Counted from the first letter of the stretch, positions 24,901-33,079 are shown. The stretch is 64,000 nt of DNA from Comamonadaceae bacterium UBA4962 (GCA_002397315.1 DHAE01000022.1:1-64000), one strand, 5' to 3'. The notes: a model not told the origin generated them from the sequence alone. Numbers and translations: made by a program.

Positions 24901-25004
24901 GCCAGCGATGGCCTGCGCAGCGCCGCGGCAAGGGAGCCCGCCCGCGGTGTATCGTCCCCATCAGCGGCCTTCGGTCCGACCTCAGGCCCAGCGTGTTCGC
25001 CCAT
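21918..25004 (-). CDS. Hybrid sensor histidine kinase with periplasmic sensor, PAS domains and receiver
   Basis: The protein has 1028 residues from ATG 25004. A membrane segment lies at about 49-68, then a ~280-residue periplasmic region (dCache-like: FLVDRDGRLLFDTA, FVALVDAHQNVV), a second membrane segment (LCLFVGVTLALLVAW) and a HAMP-like stretch. Two PAS-type regions follow (FENTPIGLAFADG; VGFFEYRFRPSELVW with the PAC-like VVGITVDVTEQKNAEQ). HisKA is FLTMLSHELRNPLAA; the ATPase has NLLQNAIKYT, DTGDGID and GGLGVGL. The C-terminal receiver has VDIGLPGVDGYE and LIKPI. Its partner is likely the NtrC-type regulator just downstream. The ligand is unknown. Confidence 0.92.
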   Translation of the reverse strand: MGEHAGPEVGPKAADGDDTPRAGSLAAALRRPSLARWLDRAWPSGSLRAYLVVMILVATLPIAMQLTYQVASELVGARERLQSTLGHTAAGVAQSVALEIGSTVDALAALSRTDALQSGQAPALERWLRQRPPMRPQWRSIFLVDRDGRLLFDTARPPGPGAPDAPIEELARKAVAMRGPVVSDTLWPFAGESTSAVAIPVRLGAEEGYVLGARVDPEVWQRLLAKVHPPQSGFVALVDAHQNVVAATGDLLRGRQLFATGTERAQARLGADGMPEPAVAAWRSVGAFDWQVSAGMPAGPIEAAERSSVLSALATMGLCLFVGVTLALLVAWRIAQPLQMLARAQRLPPSQRVPVREIALLRDALWTAQRRDATAHQRLQAKAAEFEALFENTPIGLAFADGADCGHVVYNPVMRRLLGLEGVEDGRDAPAQVFRGGRQLSPQEQPLQRACRLAQPVGPMELEIHVPGRTPVSVVASAVPLLDESGRPRGALSAVTDITELLQVMALWLTADRKRQEKQSLIDLACEAGCVGFFEYRFRPSELVWTAGQAGLFGRDPVVDADGAPGRGLRAWTTLAHPEDRARLRQSLARSLRSRRPRAHLEYRIAAAPEGAPRWVSSRLLLRYGPHGRPEQVVGITVDVTEQKNAEQRRALQSVQEQAARRQAEAANRAKDEFLTMLSHELRNPLAAIAAASDVLSTGSGGAETAGQALAIIQRQTQHLASMMRDLLDVSRVLRGSAVLARRPTDLAERVRSVRDALSVGGTMRQHVWTFDLQPAWIHGDATRIEQVIVNLLQNAIKYTPEGRHIDVSVACTEDEAVLCVADTGDGIDAALLPHIFDLFRQGERMLDRQDGGLGVGLTLVQHLVEQHGGTIDVDTSDEGTAFTVRWPRVAPAAVGAGAGTGAPAPRPRGPARRIVVVEDNADMLRSVNAYLRGEGHTVHAAEDGLDGLVLIIAERPDVAIVDIGLPGVDGYEVALRARAAGYAGRMVAVSGYGQAQDIAKARKAGFDEYLIKPITMEQLQNAMDRSS

Positions 25005-25189
25005 GCAATAGTTTCCGCAATTAATACCGTCCAACCGCCGGATTGCGGGCCTGCGCAGGATGCGTGGCCCGGGCCGCAAGGCAGGGGGCAATCCGCACTC
25101 CCCCCGAGCCTCCTTCCCGTTACAGCATGCCGTGTCGAGGTGCCAGGGATTGTTGCAAAAGTATCCATCCGTTCGGTGTCGGACAAACG

Positions 25190-25205
25190 CGGCACAGTGC
25201 TTGCA
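25190..25205 (+). promoter_or_regulatory. Sigma-54-type (-24/-12) promoter upstream of rpoN
   Basis: CGGCACA-GTGC-TTGCA keeps GG and TTGCA with the exact 12-base spacing of the sigma-54 consensus, with two mismatches in TGGCACG. Transcription would start near 25216, 45 bases before the rpoN ATG. It suggests rpoN here is expressed by sigma-54 itself. The rest of the divergent gap (25005-25260) shows no clear sigma-70 promoter to me. Confidence 0.65.
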
Positions 25206-25260
25206 ACCTCTTCTTTGCCGCCGCGATCTTGCCGGCGCATGCAGGAGCTTCTTTCCCCAA

Positions 25261-26670
25261 ATGCCTTCCCTCATTCTCGGAGCCCGTCAGTCCCAGACGC
25301 CCCACCTCTCTCCACGGCTGCAGAAAGCCGTGCAGCTGCTGCAGATGCCGACGGCGGAGTTCGTCCAGAGTGTCATGAGTGCGGTGGACGACAACCCGTT
25401 CCTTGAAGAAGACGATACTCCCGCGCCCGCCGCGCAGCCGGCCGACGACTGGCCTGGCCTGCCCTCCGCGCCCGCCTCGCGCGCTCCCGGCGATGCCGCC
25501 GGCGACGGGCTGTCGGTGCTCGACCGCGAGCCGGCGATGCCGACACTGCACGAGCACCTGCATGGCCAGCTCCGGCTGCTGCGGCTGGCCGACCGGCAGT
25601 TCCTGCTGGCCAGCCTCATCGTCGAGGAGCTGACCGACGATGGCTACCTGGGCACCCCGCTCGCGTCGATCTGCGAGGACTATGGCGTGGAGCCCCAGGC
25701 GGACGACGACGAACTGGCCGCCGCGCTGCACACCGTGCAGTCGCTGGAGCCGGCCGGCGTGGGCGCACGCGACCTGCAGGAATGCCTGCGCCTGCAGTTG
25801 CCCGCGGTGGCCTGCCCCCTGCAGCGGGCGCTATGCGACGCGGTGCTCGAGAAGGCGGCCGACGGCGCGGGCCCGCAGGCCATGCGGCACCTGGCCACGC
25901 GCCTGGACGTGCCGGCGCATGCCGTGCGCGACGCGCTGGAGCGGCTGCGCCACCTCGACCCCCATCCCGGCTGGCGCTACGGCGCGCAGCCGGTGCCCTA
26001 CATCGTGCCCGACGTCATCGCGCACAAGGCCCGCGGCCAGTGGACGGTTTCGCTGAACGAGGCCGTGGTGCCGCGCGTGCGCGTGCACCGGCAATACCAG
26101 CAGCTGCTGCAGCCGCGGCAGGAGTCCCCCTGCCCGGCGGAGGAGGGCGCGGGCGAGGAAACCGGCACACGGACCGCATCGCGCGACCTGACCGCCCAGC
26201 TCGCCGAGGCGCGCTGGACCGTGCGCAACGTGCAGCAGCGCTTTTCCACCGTGCTGGACGTGGCCCGGGCCATCCTGAAGCACCAGCCCCACTTCCTGGA
26301 ATACGGGCCCGTCGGCATGCGCCCGCTCTCGCTCAAGGAGATCGCCGAGGACGTCGGCGTGCACGTCTCCACCGTGTCGCGCGTGACGAACAACAAGTAC
26401 ATGCAGACGCCGTTCGGCCTGTTCGAGCTCAAGTACTTCTTTTCGCGCGCGATGGCTACTCCGGCCGGCCGGGACAGCTCGCCCACCGCCATCCGCGGGC
26501 TGGTGCAGGAGATCCTCGCGGCCGACGACGGATCGCGTCCGCTCTCGGACGTCGACATCGCACGGCAGTTGGAGCGCCAGGGCATCCGCATCGCACGGCG
26601 CACCGTGACCAAGTACCGCCAGCAGTTGCGCATCCCGCCGGCGGAACAGCGCGCGGCCGCGCGGCTCTGA
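25261..26670 (+). CDS. rpoN: RNA polymerase sigma-54 factor
   Basis: The protein has 469 residues from ATG 25261; AGGAG lies 13 bases upstream, slightly far. Region I is typical (LSPRLQKAVQLLQMPTAEF), followed by an acidic linker, the core-binding domain (LEPAGVGARDLQECLRLQL) and the HTH that reads -12 (PLSLKEIAEDVGVHVSTVSRVTNNKYMQTPFG). The RpoN box is ARRTVTKYR. It is divergent from the hybrid kinase and preceded by a sigma-54-type promoter. It is not beside ptsN, hpf or lptB, the usual neighbours, so it may be a second rpoN copy dedicated to this locus; the window alone cannot prove that. Confidence 0.93.
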   Translation: MPSLILGARQSQTPHLSPRLQKAVQLLQMPTAEFVQSVMSAVDDNPFLEEDDTPAPAAQPADDWPGLPSAPASRAPGDAAGDGLSVLDREPAMPTLHEHLHGQLRLLRLADRQFLLASLIVEELTDDGYLGTPLASICEDYGVEPQADDDELAAALHTVQSLEPAGVGARDLQECLRLQLPAVACPLQRALCDAVLEKAADGAGPQAMRHLATRLDVPAHAVRDALERLRHLDPHPGWRYGAQPVPYIVPDVIAHKARGQWTVSLNEAVVPRVRVHRQYQQLLQPRQESPCPAEEGAGEETGTRTASRDLTAQLAEARWTVRNVQQRFSTVLDVARAILKHQPHFLEYGPVGMRPLSLKEIAEDVGVHVSTVSRVTNNKYMQTPFGLFELKYFFSRAMATPAGRDSSPTAIRGLVQEILAADDGSRPLSDVDIARQLERQGIRIARRTVTKYRQQLRIPPAEQRAAARL

Positions 26671-26742
26671 GCCACGCCCCGGCGGCGGCCGCTCCCGCGC
26701 AAAGGCAGGGCCGGAAGTGGCGGCGATAATTGCCGTCGCACC

Positions 26743-27129
26743 ATGTCCGTCCTCCGCAGCGCCACTGTCCGCCGCATCGTCCTCGCCTGCTTCCTGTGGG
26801 CCGTCGGCGTGGCCGGCGTATCGCCCGTGTTCGCCGCGGGCCCGGTGCTCGACGCCGTCTGCTCGGCGGACGGCTCCGTCCGGTGGGGCCCTTTCCCGGC
26901 GCCCTTCCCGGCCGGCGATGCGCCCGACACGCCCGGCGTGCCGCATGCCCACGGACTCGACTGCCCGGCGTGCCTGCCCACCAGCCTGCCCCCGCCCGGC
27001 ATGCCGGCCACGCACCCGCTGCAGCCTGCGCCGGCCCGGTACGGGCCACCCATCGGCCCGCAGAATCCCCATCACCGGCCCTCCGCCGCCGCCCCCCTGC
27101 CCGCCCGCGGGCCGCCGCAGCGCGCCTGA
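26743..27129 (+). CDS. DUF2946 small secreted protein
   Basis: The protein has 128 residues. The N-terminal hydrophobic segment (VRRIVLACFLWAVGVAGVSPVFA) is a signal peptide. The mature part has the AHGLDCPACLP motif, where CPAC and histidines could bind copper, and a Pro-rich C-terminal tail. DUF2946 proteins are often encoded next to PCu(A)C chaperones, as here (106 bases downstream). Metal binding is inferred from this context. Confidence 0.7.
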   Translation: MSVLRSATVRRIVLACFLWAVGVAGVSPVFAAGPVLDAVCSADGSVRWGPFPAPFPAGDAPDTPGVPHAHGLDCPACLPTSLPPPGMPATHPLQPAPARYGPPIGPQNPHHRPSAAAPLPARGPPQRA

Positions 27130-27235
27130 TGGCCGCTCCGGCCCTGCCCCCTCTTTTCCTTCCCATTCACAAGCCCGGGTGCCCGGCTGCAGCACTGCAG
27201 CCCATCGCGGGCCCCTCGTTCACGGATTGCATCCC

Positions 27236-27760
27236 ATGAAAACCACGCAACGCATCGCCACCTCGTCCCTCCTCGCCCTCTCGGCGATCGTCTCCTTCGC
27301 CGCGCACGGCCAGAACGCTCCCGCGCCCACCGTGCAGGACGCCTGGGTGCGCGCCACCGTGCCCCAGCAGAAAGCGACCGGCGCGTTCATGAAGATCACC
27401 GCCCCGCAGCCGATGAAGCTCGTCGGCGTCCGCACGCCCGTCGCGCCGATCGCGGAGATCCACGAGATGAAGCTGCAGGACAACGTCATGAAGATGCGGC
27501 CGGTGGACGGGCTCGACCTGCCCGCGGGCAAGCCGGTGGAGCTCAAGCCCGGCGGCTACCACGTCATGCTCATGGACCTGCCCAAGGCGGTGAAGGCCGG
27601 CGACACGGTGCCGCTGCAGCTGGTGCTGGAAGGCACCGACGGTAAGCGCCAGACGGTGGACATCCAGGCACCGGTGCGCGCCGTCAACGCGTCAGCGGGC
27701 TCCGCGCCGGCTGCCGCGCACGGCGGTGCGCATGACGGGCACGGCGACCACAAGCACTGA
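27236..27760 (+). CDS. PCu(A)C periplasmic copper(I) chaperone
   Basis: The protein has 174 residues with a signal peptide (about 1-25). The copper motif H-X10-M-X21-H-X-M is exact: H76, M87, H109, M111, inside a cupredoxin-like fold (MKITAPQPMKLVGVRTPVAPIAEIHEM). A His-rich tail (HGGAHDGHGDHKH) may hold extra copper. Such chaperones deliver Cu(I) to the Cu-A or Cu-B centre of cytochrome oxidases. It lies downstream of the DUF2946 gene, probably in one transcript. Confidence 0.92.
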   Translation: MKTTQRIATSSLLALSAIVSFAAHGQNAPAPTVQDAWVRATVPQQKATGAFMKITAPQPMKLVGVRTPVAPIAEIHEMKLQDNVMKMRPVDGLDLPAGKPVELKPGGYHVMLMDLPKAVKAGDTVPLQLVLEGTDGKRQTVDIQAPVRAVNASAGSAPAAAHGGAHDGHGDHKH

Positions 27761-27968
27761 CGCACCCAGGGCGCGGGCCGCCGGCCCATGCGCCCCGTCC
27801 GTGCATGCCGGGTCTGGCGCGCATCCGCGGACGGTACGGCCGCGCGCCGGCCTGCATTCCACTCCCGCACGCCACGGCCAGACGCGGCCTCCCGCATAAT
27901 GGCCCTTCACCGCCCGCGTCCCGCACGCAACGCGGGCCTGCCGAGCCGGCCCGCCCCTTCCCCCTGCC

Positions 27969-29201
27969 ATGAATCCAGACGCCCACCAACTCTGGCGCGC
28001 GCCGCGCTGGGCCCTTGCCGTGCTGCTGGCCGTGCTGGGCATGCTCGGCCCGTTCTCGATCGACACCTACATCCCGGCCTTCTCGGGCATCGCGGCCGCG
28101 CTCGGCGCCACGCCCGTGCAGATGCAGCAGACGCTGTCGGCCTACCTGTTCGGTTTCGCGTTCATGACGCTGTTCCACGGTGCGCTCTCCGACAGCTTCG
28201 GACGCCGCCCGGTGGTGCTCTGGGGCATCGCCGTGTTCACGCTGGCCTCCGCAGGCTGCGCGCTGTCGCAGAGCATCGGCCAGCTGGTGGTGTTCCGCGC
28301 CCTGCAGGGCCTGTCCGCGGGCGCGGGCATCGTGGTCTCGCGCGCGGTCATCCGCGACATGTTCCCGCCCGCGCAGGCGCAGAAGGTGATGAGCCAGGTC
28401 ACCATCTATTTCGGCGTGGCGCCGGCCATCGCGCCGATCATCGGCGGCTGGCTGTTCGTGCACACCGGCTGGCACAGCGTGTTCTGGTTCCTCACCGGCG
28501 TCGGGCTGATCCTCTGGATCGCCAACTACCGGCTGCTGCCCGAGACGCTGCATGCGGACCACCGCCAGCCCATCAATGCGCGGCACCTGCTGCAGGGCTA
28601 CTGGCAGCTCGGCTCCAGCCCGCGCTTCCTGCTGCTGGCGCTGGCCAGCGGCGTGCCGTTCAACGGCATGTTCCTCTACGTGCTCGCGGCGCCGGCCTTC
28701 CTCGGCGAGCACCTGCACCTCGCTCCGACGCAGTTCTTCTGGTTCTTCATCCTCACCATCTCCGGCATCATGGGCGGTGCCTGGCTCAGCGGCCGGCTGG
28801 CCGGGCGCATCGCGCCCAAGCGGCAGATCCGCCACGGCTTCCTGATCATGTTCACGATGTCGCTGCTGAACCTGGCGGCCAACGCGCTGTTCCCGGCCCA
28901 CGTGTCGTGGGCGCTGGTGCCCATCGCGGTGTTCGCCTTCGGCTGGGCGCTGATGGTCCCCGTGGTCACGCTGCTGGTGCTGGATCTCTACCCCGAGCGG
29001 CGCGGCATGGCCTCGTCGCTGCAGGCGTTCGTGGGCTCCACCGCCAACGGCCTCGTGGCCGGCGTGGTGGCGCCGCTGGTCATGCATTCCACCCTGCTGC
29101 TGGCCTGCGCCTCGCTGGGCATGATGTGCGTGGGGCTGGTGGCCTGGGTGGTCCTGCACCACCGCTGGCCCGACATCGGCCGCACCGCCGCCACCGCCTG
29201 A
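27969..29201 (+). CDS. Bcr/CflA-family multidrug efflux transporter (MFS)
   Basis: The protein has 410 residues and 12 predicted membrane segments. The Bcr/CflA signature is early: FSIDTYIPAFSGIAAALGATPVQMQQTLSAYLFGFA. The conserved MFS loop DSFGRRPV and the GAGIVVSRAVIRDMF segment of the DHA1 drug-proton antiporters follow. It exports drugs or sulfonamide-like compounds in relatives; the natural substrate is unknown. The gene stands alone, convergent with a GGDEF gene. Confidence 0.88.
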   Translation: MNPDAHQLWRAPRWALAVLLAVLGMLGPFSIDTYIPAFSGIAAALGATPVQMQQTLSAYLFGFAFMTLFHGALSDSFGRRPVVLWGIAVFTLASAGCALSQSIGQLVVFRALQGLSAGAGIVVSRAVIRDMFPPAQAQKVMSQVTIYFGVAPAIAPIIGGWLFVHTGWHSVFWFLTGVGLILWIANYRLLPETLHADHRQPINARHLLQGYWQLGSSPRFLLLALASGVPFNGMFLYVLAAPAFLGEHLHLAPTQFFWFFILTISGIMGGAWLSGRLAGRIAPKRQIRHGFLIMFTMSLLNLAANALFPAHVSWALVPIAVFAFGWALMVPVVTLLVLDLYPERRGMASSLQAFVGSTANGLVAGVVAPLVMHSTLLLACASLGMMCVGLVAWVVLHHRWPDIGRTAATA

Positions 29202-29263
29202 AACTGCGGGCAGGGCGCCCACACCGTGCCGGGGGTCTGCCGCGCACAGAGCGGGGTGCCGGC

Positions 29264-30727
29264 TCAGGTACGGCGCCGCTCCATGCCCGCCTGCTGGTAG
29301 TAGCGCAGCTTCTCCGCGTACATCGCCTGGTCGGCCCGGTGCACGGCCGCCTCGAGCTGGTCGCCCGAGGGGGCGATCGCCATGCCGATGGACAGGCTCA
29401 GCGGCCGGCCCGGATAGAACTGGTTGTTCAGCTCCAGCAGCGAGACGATGCGGTCGATGAGCGCCTGCGTGGCGCGCTCGTCGGCAGCCGGCAGCAGCAG
29501 CGCGAACTCGTCGCCACCGATGCGGGCCGCGCAATCGGGCGAATCCACCGCCTTGGCGAGCACCTCGCCCACGCGCCGCAGCATGGCGTCGCCGGCTGCA
29601 TGGCCCGCGTCGTCGTTGATGCCCTTGAGGCCGTTCATGTCGAGCACCACCACGCCCACCGGCCAGGGCCCCTTGCGGGTGAGGCGGTTGAGCTCTTCCA
29701 CGTAGAAGGCCCGGTTGCGCAATTGCGTCAGCACGTCGTGCTTGCCGAGGTACTCGAGGTAGGCTTCGGCCTTCTTGCGGGCGGTGATGTCCACGAGCGA
29801 CAGCAGCACCATGGACCAGTCGTGCCGGTGTTCCTCCAGGATGGCGAACTGCATGTGGATGTACACCGCCTCGCCCGACAGGCTGTAGTTGACCACCTCG
29901 CGCTGCTGGAAGAGCCGCCCCTCCCACAGGTCGAGCAACTGCTCCGCGAAGGATTCCTGCATCTCGCCGCGGAACACCTTGCCGATCTGTTTGAAGAGCA
30001 TTTCCTTGCTGTCCGCGCCGAACATGTCCAGCGTCTGCTGGTTCACGTCGATCACGCGGATCTCCTGCATGCAGCGGGTGACGAACTCCGGGTGCACCTT
30101 CAGGAACGTCTTGAAATCACGGATGCCCTGGGCCCGCACGCCGTCGAGCAGCCGCTTGACGGCGCTGAAATCCTCCACCCAGAGCGACACGGGCGAATTC
30201 TCGAAGAGCCCGCGCGCGTACTGCTCGCTGCGCAGCACCGCGGCGCTCGCGCCGATCTGGGCGGTGTTGTCCTCCAGCGAGATCAGCACGCGGTCCCAGC
30301 GGTCCTCGTGCCCCGGCAGGATGCGTCCGCGGATGTGCACGTCGAGCCTGCGCCCGTCGAGCGCGTAGTTGACGGTCTGGTTCGAGAACTCCAGCGAACC
30401 CGACCAGAGCTGCCGCAGCTCGGAGATCGCCTGCTCGAACATGTCGCCGCGGAACACCTGGTCCAGCGAGGCGAGCAGCGTGTCCTGGTCGGGCGCGGCG
30501 AACAGCTCCAGCGTGCGCCGGTTCACGCGCAGCACCTTCAGGCAGGCGCCGTACTGCTGCATGCGCGCGGGATCGGCCCGCACGTGGGCTTCGGCATCGA
30601 CCACGCCGTCGCTGCGCCAACCGTCGAGCAGGGTCTTCAGTTCGCTGAAATCCTCCAGCCAGAGCGACACGGGCGCGAGGTCGAACATGTGCTCGAAATC
30701 GTTGTCCGTCGAAGGAGAAGGGGTCAT
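29264..30727 (-). CDS. Diguanylate cyclase with two N-terminal PAS-like domains
   Basis: The protein has 487 residues from ATG 30727, preceded by GGAG at eight bases. Two similar halves precede the catalytic domain: both contain FDLAPVSLWLEDFSELK/FENSPVSLWVEDFSAVK, and NRRTLELFAA and NQQTLDMFGA show a duplicated PAS-type sensor. The GGDEF domain has the active signature ARIGGDEFALLLP and a usable DVLTQLRNRAF start. No RxxD inhibitory site is obvious. It makes cyclic di-GMP from GTP. There is no membrane segment, so the sensor is cytoplasmic. Confidence 0.9.
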   Translation of the reverse strand: MTPSPSTDNDFEHMFDLAPVSLWLEDFSELKTLLDGWRSDGVVDAEAHVRADPARMQQYGACLKVLRVNRRTLELFAAPDQDTLLASLDQVFRGDMFEQAISELRQLWSGSLEFSNQTVNYALDGRRLDVHIRGRILPGHEDRWDRVLISLEDNTAQIGASAAVLRSEQYARGLFENSPVSLWVEDFSAVKRLLDGVRAQGIRDFKTFLKVHPEFVTRCMQEIRVIDVNQQTLDMFGADSKEMLFKQIGKVFRGEMQESFAEQLLDLWEGRLFQQREVVNYSLSGEAVYIHMQFAILEEHRHDWSMVLLSLVDITARKKAEAYLEYLGKHDVLTQLRNRAFYVEELNRLTRKGPWPVGVVVLDMNGLKGINDDAGHAAGDAMLRRVGEVLAKAVDSPDCAARIGGDEFALLLPAADERATQALIDRIVSLLELNNQFYPGRPLSLSIGMAIAPSGDQLEAAVHRADQAMYAEKLRYYQQAGMERRRT

Positions 30728-30955
30728 CCGGAACACTCCGTGCGTACATGCCGGACGACCGGCGGAATCTGCCCGGCCTGCGCGAATTCGGCTGCGCGGG
30801 GGCCAAGGCACTGCCGGAGCGGATGCCGCACTGCCGCGGGAGGCAGGCAGGATGGAAAAGGCACGGCGAAAACCGGCGCCAGCGCTGGCGCCCGGCCCGG
30901 GGACAGGATTATGGTTCAGCGCTGGGGCAGGTCGGCTCCACGCTGCGGCATGCCG
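30728..30955. other. Gene-free stretch between the GGDEF and DEAD-box genes
   Basis: From 30728 to 31041 I see no gene. The only clear element is the helicase terminator at 30956-30985. The part nearest 30728 should hold the GGDEF gene promoter, but no good hexamers are visible. Confidence 0.5.
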
Positions 30956-30985
30956 AAAAAAAAGCCAGTCCGTCCGGACTGGCTT
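30956..30985 (-). terminator. Intrinsic terminator of the DEAD-box helicase gene
   Basis: On the minus strand a near-perfect stem (AAGCCAGTCCG with CGGACTGGCTT) runs into eight T residues, 56 bases past the stop codon. Confidence 0.92.
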
Positions 30986-31041
30986 GTGTCAGCAGCAGCG
31001 GCCCGAGGGCCGCCCTGCTGGAGCGTTTCGGCGCAAAGCCT

Positions 31042-32991
31042 TCAGCGGGCCGGACGCGCCGGGCGCTTGCGCGCGTCGTGCGGTGCGAAAGACGGCTTGC
31101 CGCCACCCATGCCCGGCTTGGCGAACGCGGGCTTGCGGGGAGCGAAATCACCACCGCGGCCACCGCCCTCGCCCCGGCCACCGCCGAAGCCGCCGCGTGC
31201 GGGTTCACCGAAACCCTGCTTGCGGCCGTAGCCATCGCCGTCGCGGCGCGGGCCGAAACCACGCTGATCGTCGCCGCGGGGCGCAAAGCCACGCTGGTCA
31301 TCACCACGCGGCGCGAAACCACGCTGGTCGTCGCGGGGGGCGAAACCGCGCTGGTCATCGCCGCGCGGTGCGAAACCACGCGACTCGTCGCGCGGACCGC
31401 GCGCATGGCGGTCGCCGAAGCCGCCACGGTCGCCGAAGCCACCGCGGCCGCCATTGCCACCGCCCGGACGGCGGTCACGGAAACCACCGCCGCCTTCACG
31501 GCCGCGGCCGCCGAATTCCGGACGGCCTTGCGGCGCGCGCTGCTGCGGCTCCAGACCGGCGATCACGTCGGCCTTGAACTGCTGGCGGCTGTAGCTCTCG
31601 ATGTCGAAGATCTTGCGGCGGTCGCGGAACTCCGCGAACGTCACGGCCAGGCCGTCGCGGCCGGCACGGCCCGTGCGGCCGATGCGGTGCGTGTAATCCT
31701 CGGCCTTCATCGGCAGGCCGAAGTTGAACACGTGGGTGATCGTGGGCACGTCGATGCCGCGGGCCGCCACGTCGGTGGCGACCAGGATCTGCACCTGGCC
31801 GTTGCGCAGCGCCATCAGGCGGCGGTTGCGCAGGCCCTGGCTCAGGGCACCGTGCAGCGCCACGGCCGAGAAGCCGTCCTGCTGCAGGTCGTTGGCGAGG
31901 CCGTCGCACTCCACCTGCGTGCTGGCGAACACCACGGCCTGGTTGATGGTGGTGTCGCGCAGCCAGTGGTCGAGCATCTTGCGCTTGTGCTGGGCGTTGT
32001 CGGCCCAGAACAGCATCTGCTTGATGTTGGCGTGCTTTTCCTGCGGCGAATCGATCTGCACCTTCTTCACCGAGGCGCCGCCGTCGTGCATCACGCGCAT
32101 TGCCAGCTGCTGGATGCGGGGCGCGAAGGTCGCGCTGAACATCATGGTCTGCTTGCGCTGGCTGGTCAGTTCGTTGATCTCGGCGAGGTCGTCGGAGAAG
32201 CCGAGATCGAGCATGCGGTCGGCCTCGTCCACCACCAGGAACTGCACCTGGTCGAGCTTGATCTGCATCGAGCGCTGCAGGTCCAGCAGGCGGCCGGGCG
32301 TCGCCACCACGAGGTCGGCGTTCTGCAGCTTGGCGATCTGCAGCTGGTAGGGAATGCCGCCCACCACGTTCGCGACGCGCAGGCCGCGGCAGTGGCGCAC
32401 GAGTTCGATCGCGTCGTGGGCCACCTGCTGGGCCAGTTCGCGGGTCGGGCACAGGATCAGCGCGCCGGGGGTGGCGGCCTTGAAGTGGCGCGGGTTGGTC
32501 GGGTCCTTGCGCTTGGCGCGCTTCGGAGCTGTCTCGCCACGGGCGAGGGCTTCGGCCGCGGCCGCTTCGTATTCCGCACGGGCGGCCGCCTGCGCCGCGG
32601 CCTGCTGGCCGATCAGCGTGTGCAGCACGGGCAGCAGGAACGCCGCCGTCTTGCCGCTGCCGGTCTGGCTGGAAACCATCAGGTCGATGAATTTGCCTTC
32701 ACCGGCGCCGGCACCCATGGCCAGGGGAATGGCGCGCTCCTGCACGGCCGTCGGCTGGGTATAGCCCAGATCGGCCACGGCCTGCACGAGTTCGGGGGCC
32801 AGGCCCAGTTCGACGAAGCCGTTCGGCACGGCCACGGTGTCCGCTGCGGCGGCCTCGGGGGCTGCGGCTTCGGAAGCAGCGGCGGAGGTGTCCTCGGCCA
32901 GGGCCACGGGCGCGGCATGGGCTTCGGTTTCGGCCACGAAAGAGGTTTCTGCAGGCGCGAAAGCGCCCTGCACTTGCAAAGTGTCGGTCAT
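31042..32991 (-). CDS. DEAD-box ATP-dependent RNA helicase with RG-rich C-terminal tail
   Basis: The protein has 649 residues; ATG 32991 is chosen, a GTG 15 bases upstream is possible. Motifs: Q motif FVELGLAPELVQAVADLGYTQPTAVQ, Walker A SSQTGSGKT, PTRELAQQ, TPGRLLD, VVDEADRMLD, FSATF, and HRIGRTGRAG. An Ala/Glu/Lys-rich insert of about 50 residues separates motif I from Ia. The last ~140 residues are an RNA-binding RG/FG-rich tail with tandem RGFAPRGDDQ units. The RhlE/SrmB branch is likely; members help ribosome assembly or RNA decay, often in the cold. The mRNA leader has two strong hairpins. Confidence 0.92.
   Translation of the reverse strand: MTDTLQVQGAFAPAETSFVAETEAHAAPVALAEDTSAAASEAAAPEAAAADTVAVPNGFVELGLAPELVQAVADLGYTQPTAVQERAIPLAMGAGAGEGKFIDLMVSSQTGSGKTAAFLLPVLHTLIGQQAAAQAAARAEYEAAAAEALARGETAPKRAKRKDPTNPRHFKAATPGALILCPTRELAQQVAHDAIELVRHCRGLRVANVVGGIPYQLQIAKLQNADLVVATPGRLLDLQRSMQIKLDQVQFLVVDEADRMLDLGFSDDLAEINELTSQRKQTMMFSATFAPRIQQLAMRVMHDGGASVKKVQIDSPQEKHANIKQMLFWADNAQHKRKMLDHWLRDTTINQAVVFASTQVECDGLANDLQQDGFSAVALHGALSQGLRNRRLMALRNGQVQILVATDVAARGIDVPTITHVFNFGLPMKAEDYTHRIGRTGRAGRDGLAVTFAEFRDRRKIFDIESYSRQQFKADVIAGLEPQQRAPQGRPEFGGRGREGGGGFRDRRPGGGNGGRGGFGDRGGFGDRHARGPRDESRGFAPRGDDQRGFAPRDDQRGFAPRGDDQRGFAPRGDDQRGFGPRRDGDGYGRKQGFGEPARGGFGGGRGEGGGRGGDFAPRKPAFAKPGMGGGKPSFAPHDARKRPARPAR
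31255..31380 (-). repeat. Tandem ~30-bp repeats encoding RGFAPRGDDQ units
   Basis: Four adjacent units of 30, 30, 27 and 30 bases encode the RG-rich tail of the helicase. One unit is 27 bases and lacks a codon (RGFAPR-DDQ), showing in-frame slippage in the past. Confidence 0.8.
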
Positions 32992-33016
32992 GTCGTTGTT
33001 TCTCACACGAAGACGA

Positions 33017-33079
33017 ACGCAGGCAAAGAGGCCTGCGTGGGCTCCGTTAATGGTTAAAAAACATCAACCATTCAACGGA
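33017..33079 (-). promoter_or_regulatory. Twin hairpins in the 5' leader of the DEAD-box helicase mRNA
   Basis: On the minus strand the leader first forms a 13-bp stem with one bulged base (TCCGTT and AATGGTT against AACCATT and AACGGA, 33079-33043), then a perfect 8-bp stem ACGCAGGC-N6-GCCTGCGT (33038-33017), ending 25 bases before the ATG. No T tract follows. The rest of 32992-33379, a gap of nearly 390 bases, holds no gene that I can see. Leaders of this kind often serve autoregulation or cold response. Confidence 0.5.

Noticed and set aside
24990..25060. Sigma-54 site for the hybrid kinase (TTGGACGGTATTAATTGC on the minus strand)
   Set aside because: The GG-to-GC distance is 14 bases, so it cannot serve as a -24/-12 promoter.
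26718..26733. TGGCGGCGATAATTGC upstream of the DUF2946 gene as a sigma-54 promoter
   Set aside because: The GG-to-GC distance is 13 bases, one too many, and the CAC of the -24 element is missing.
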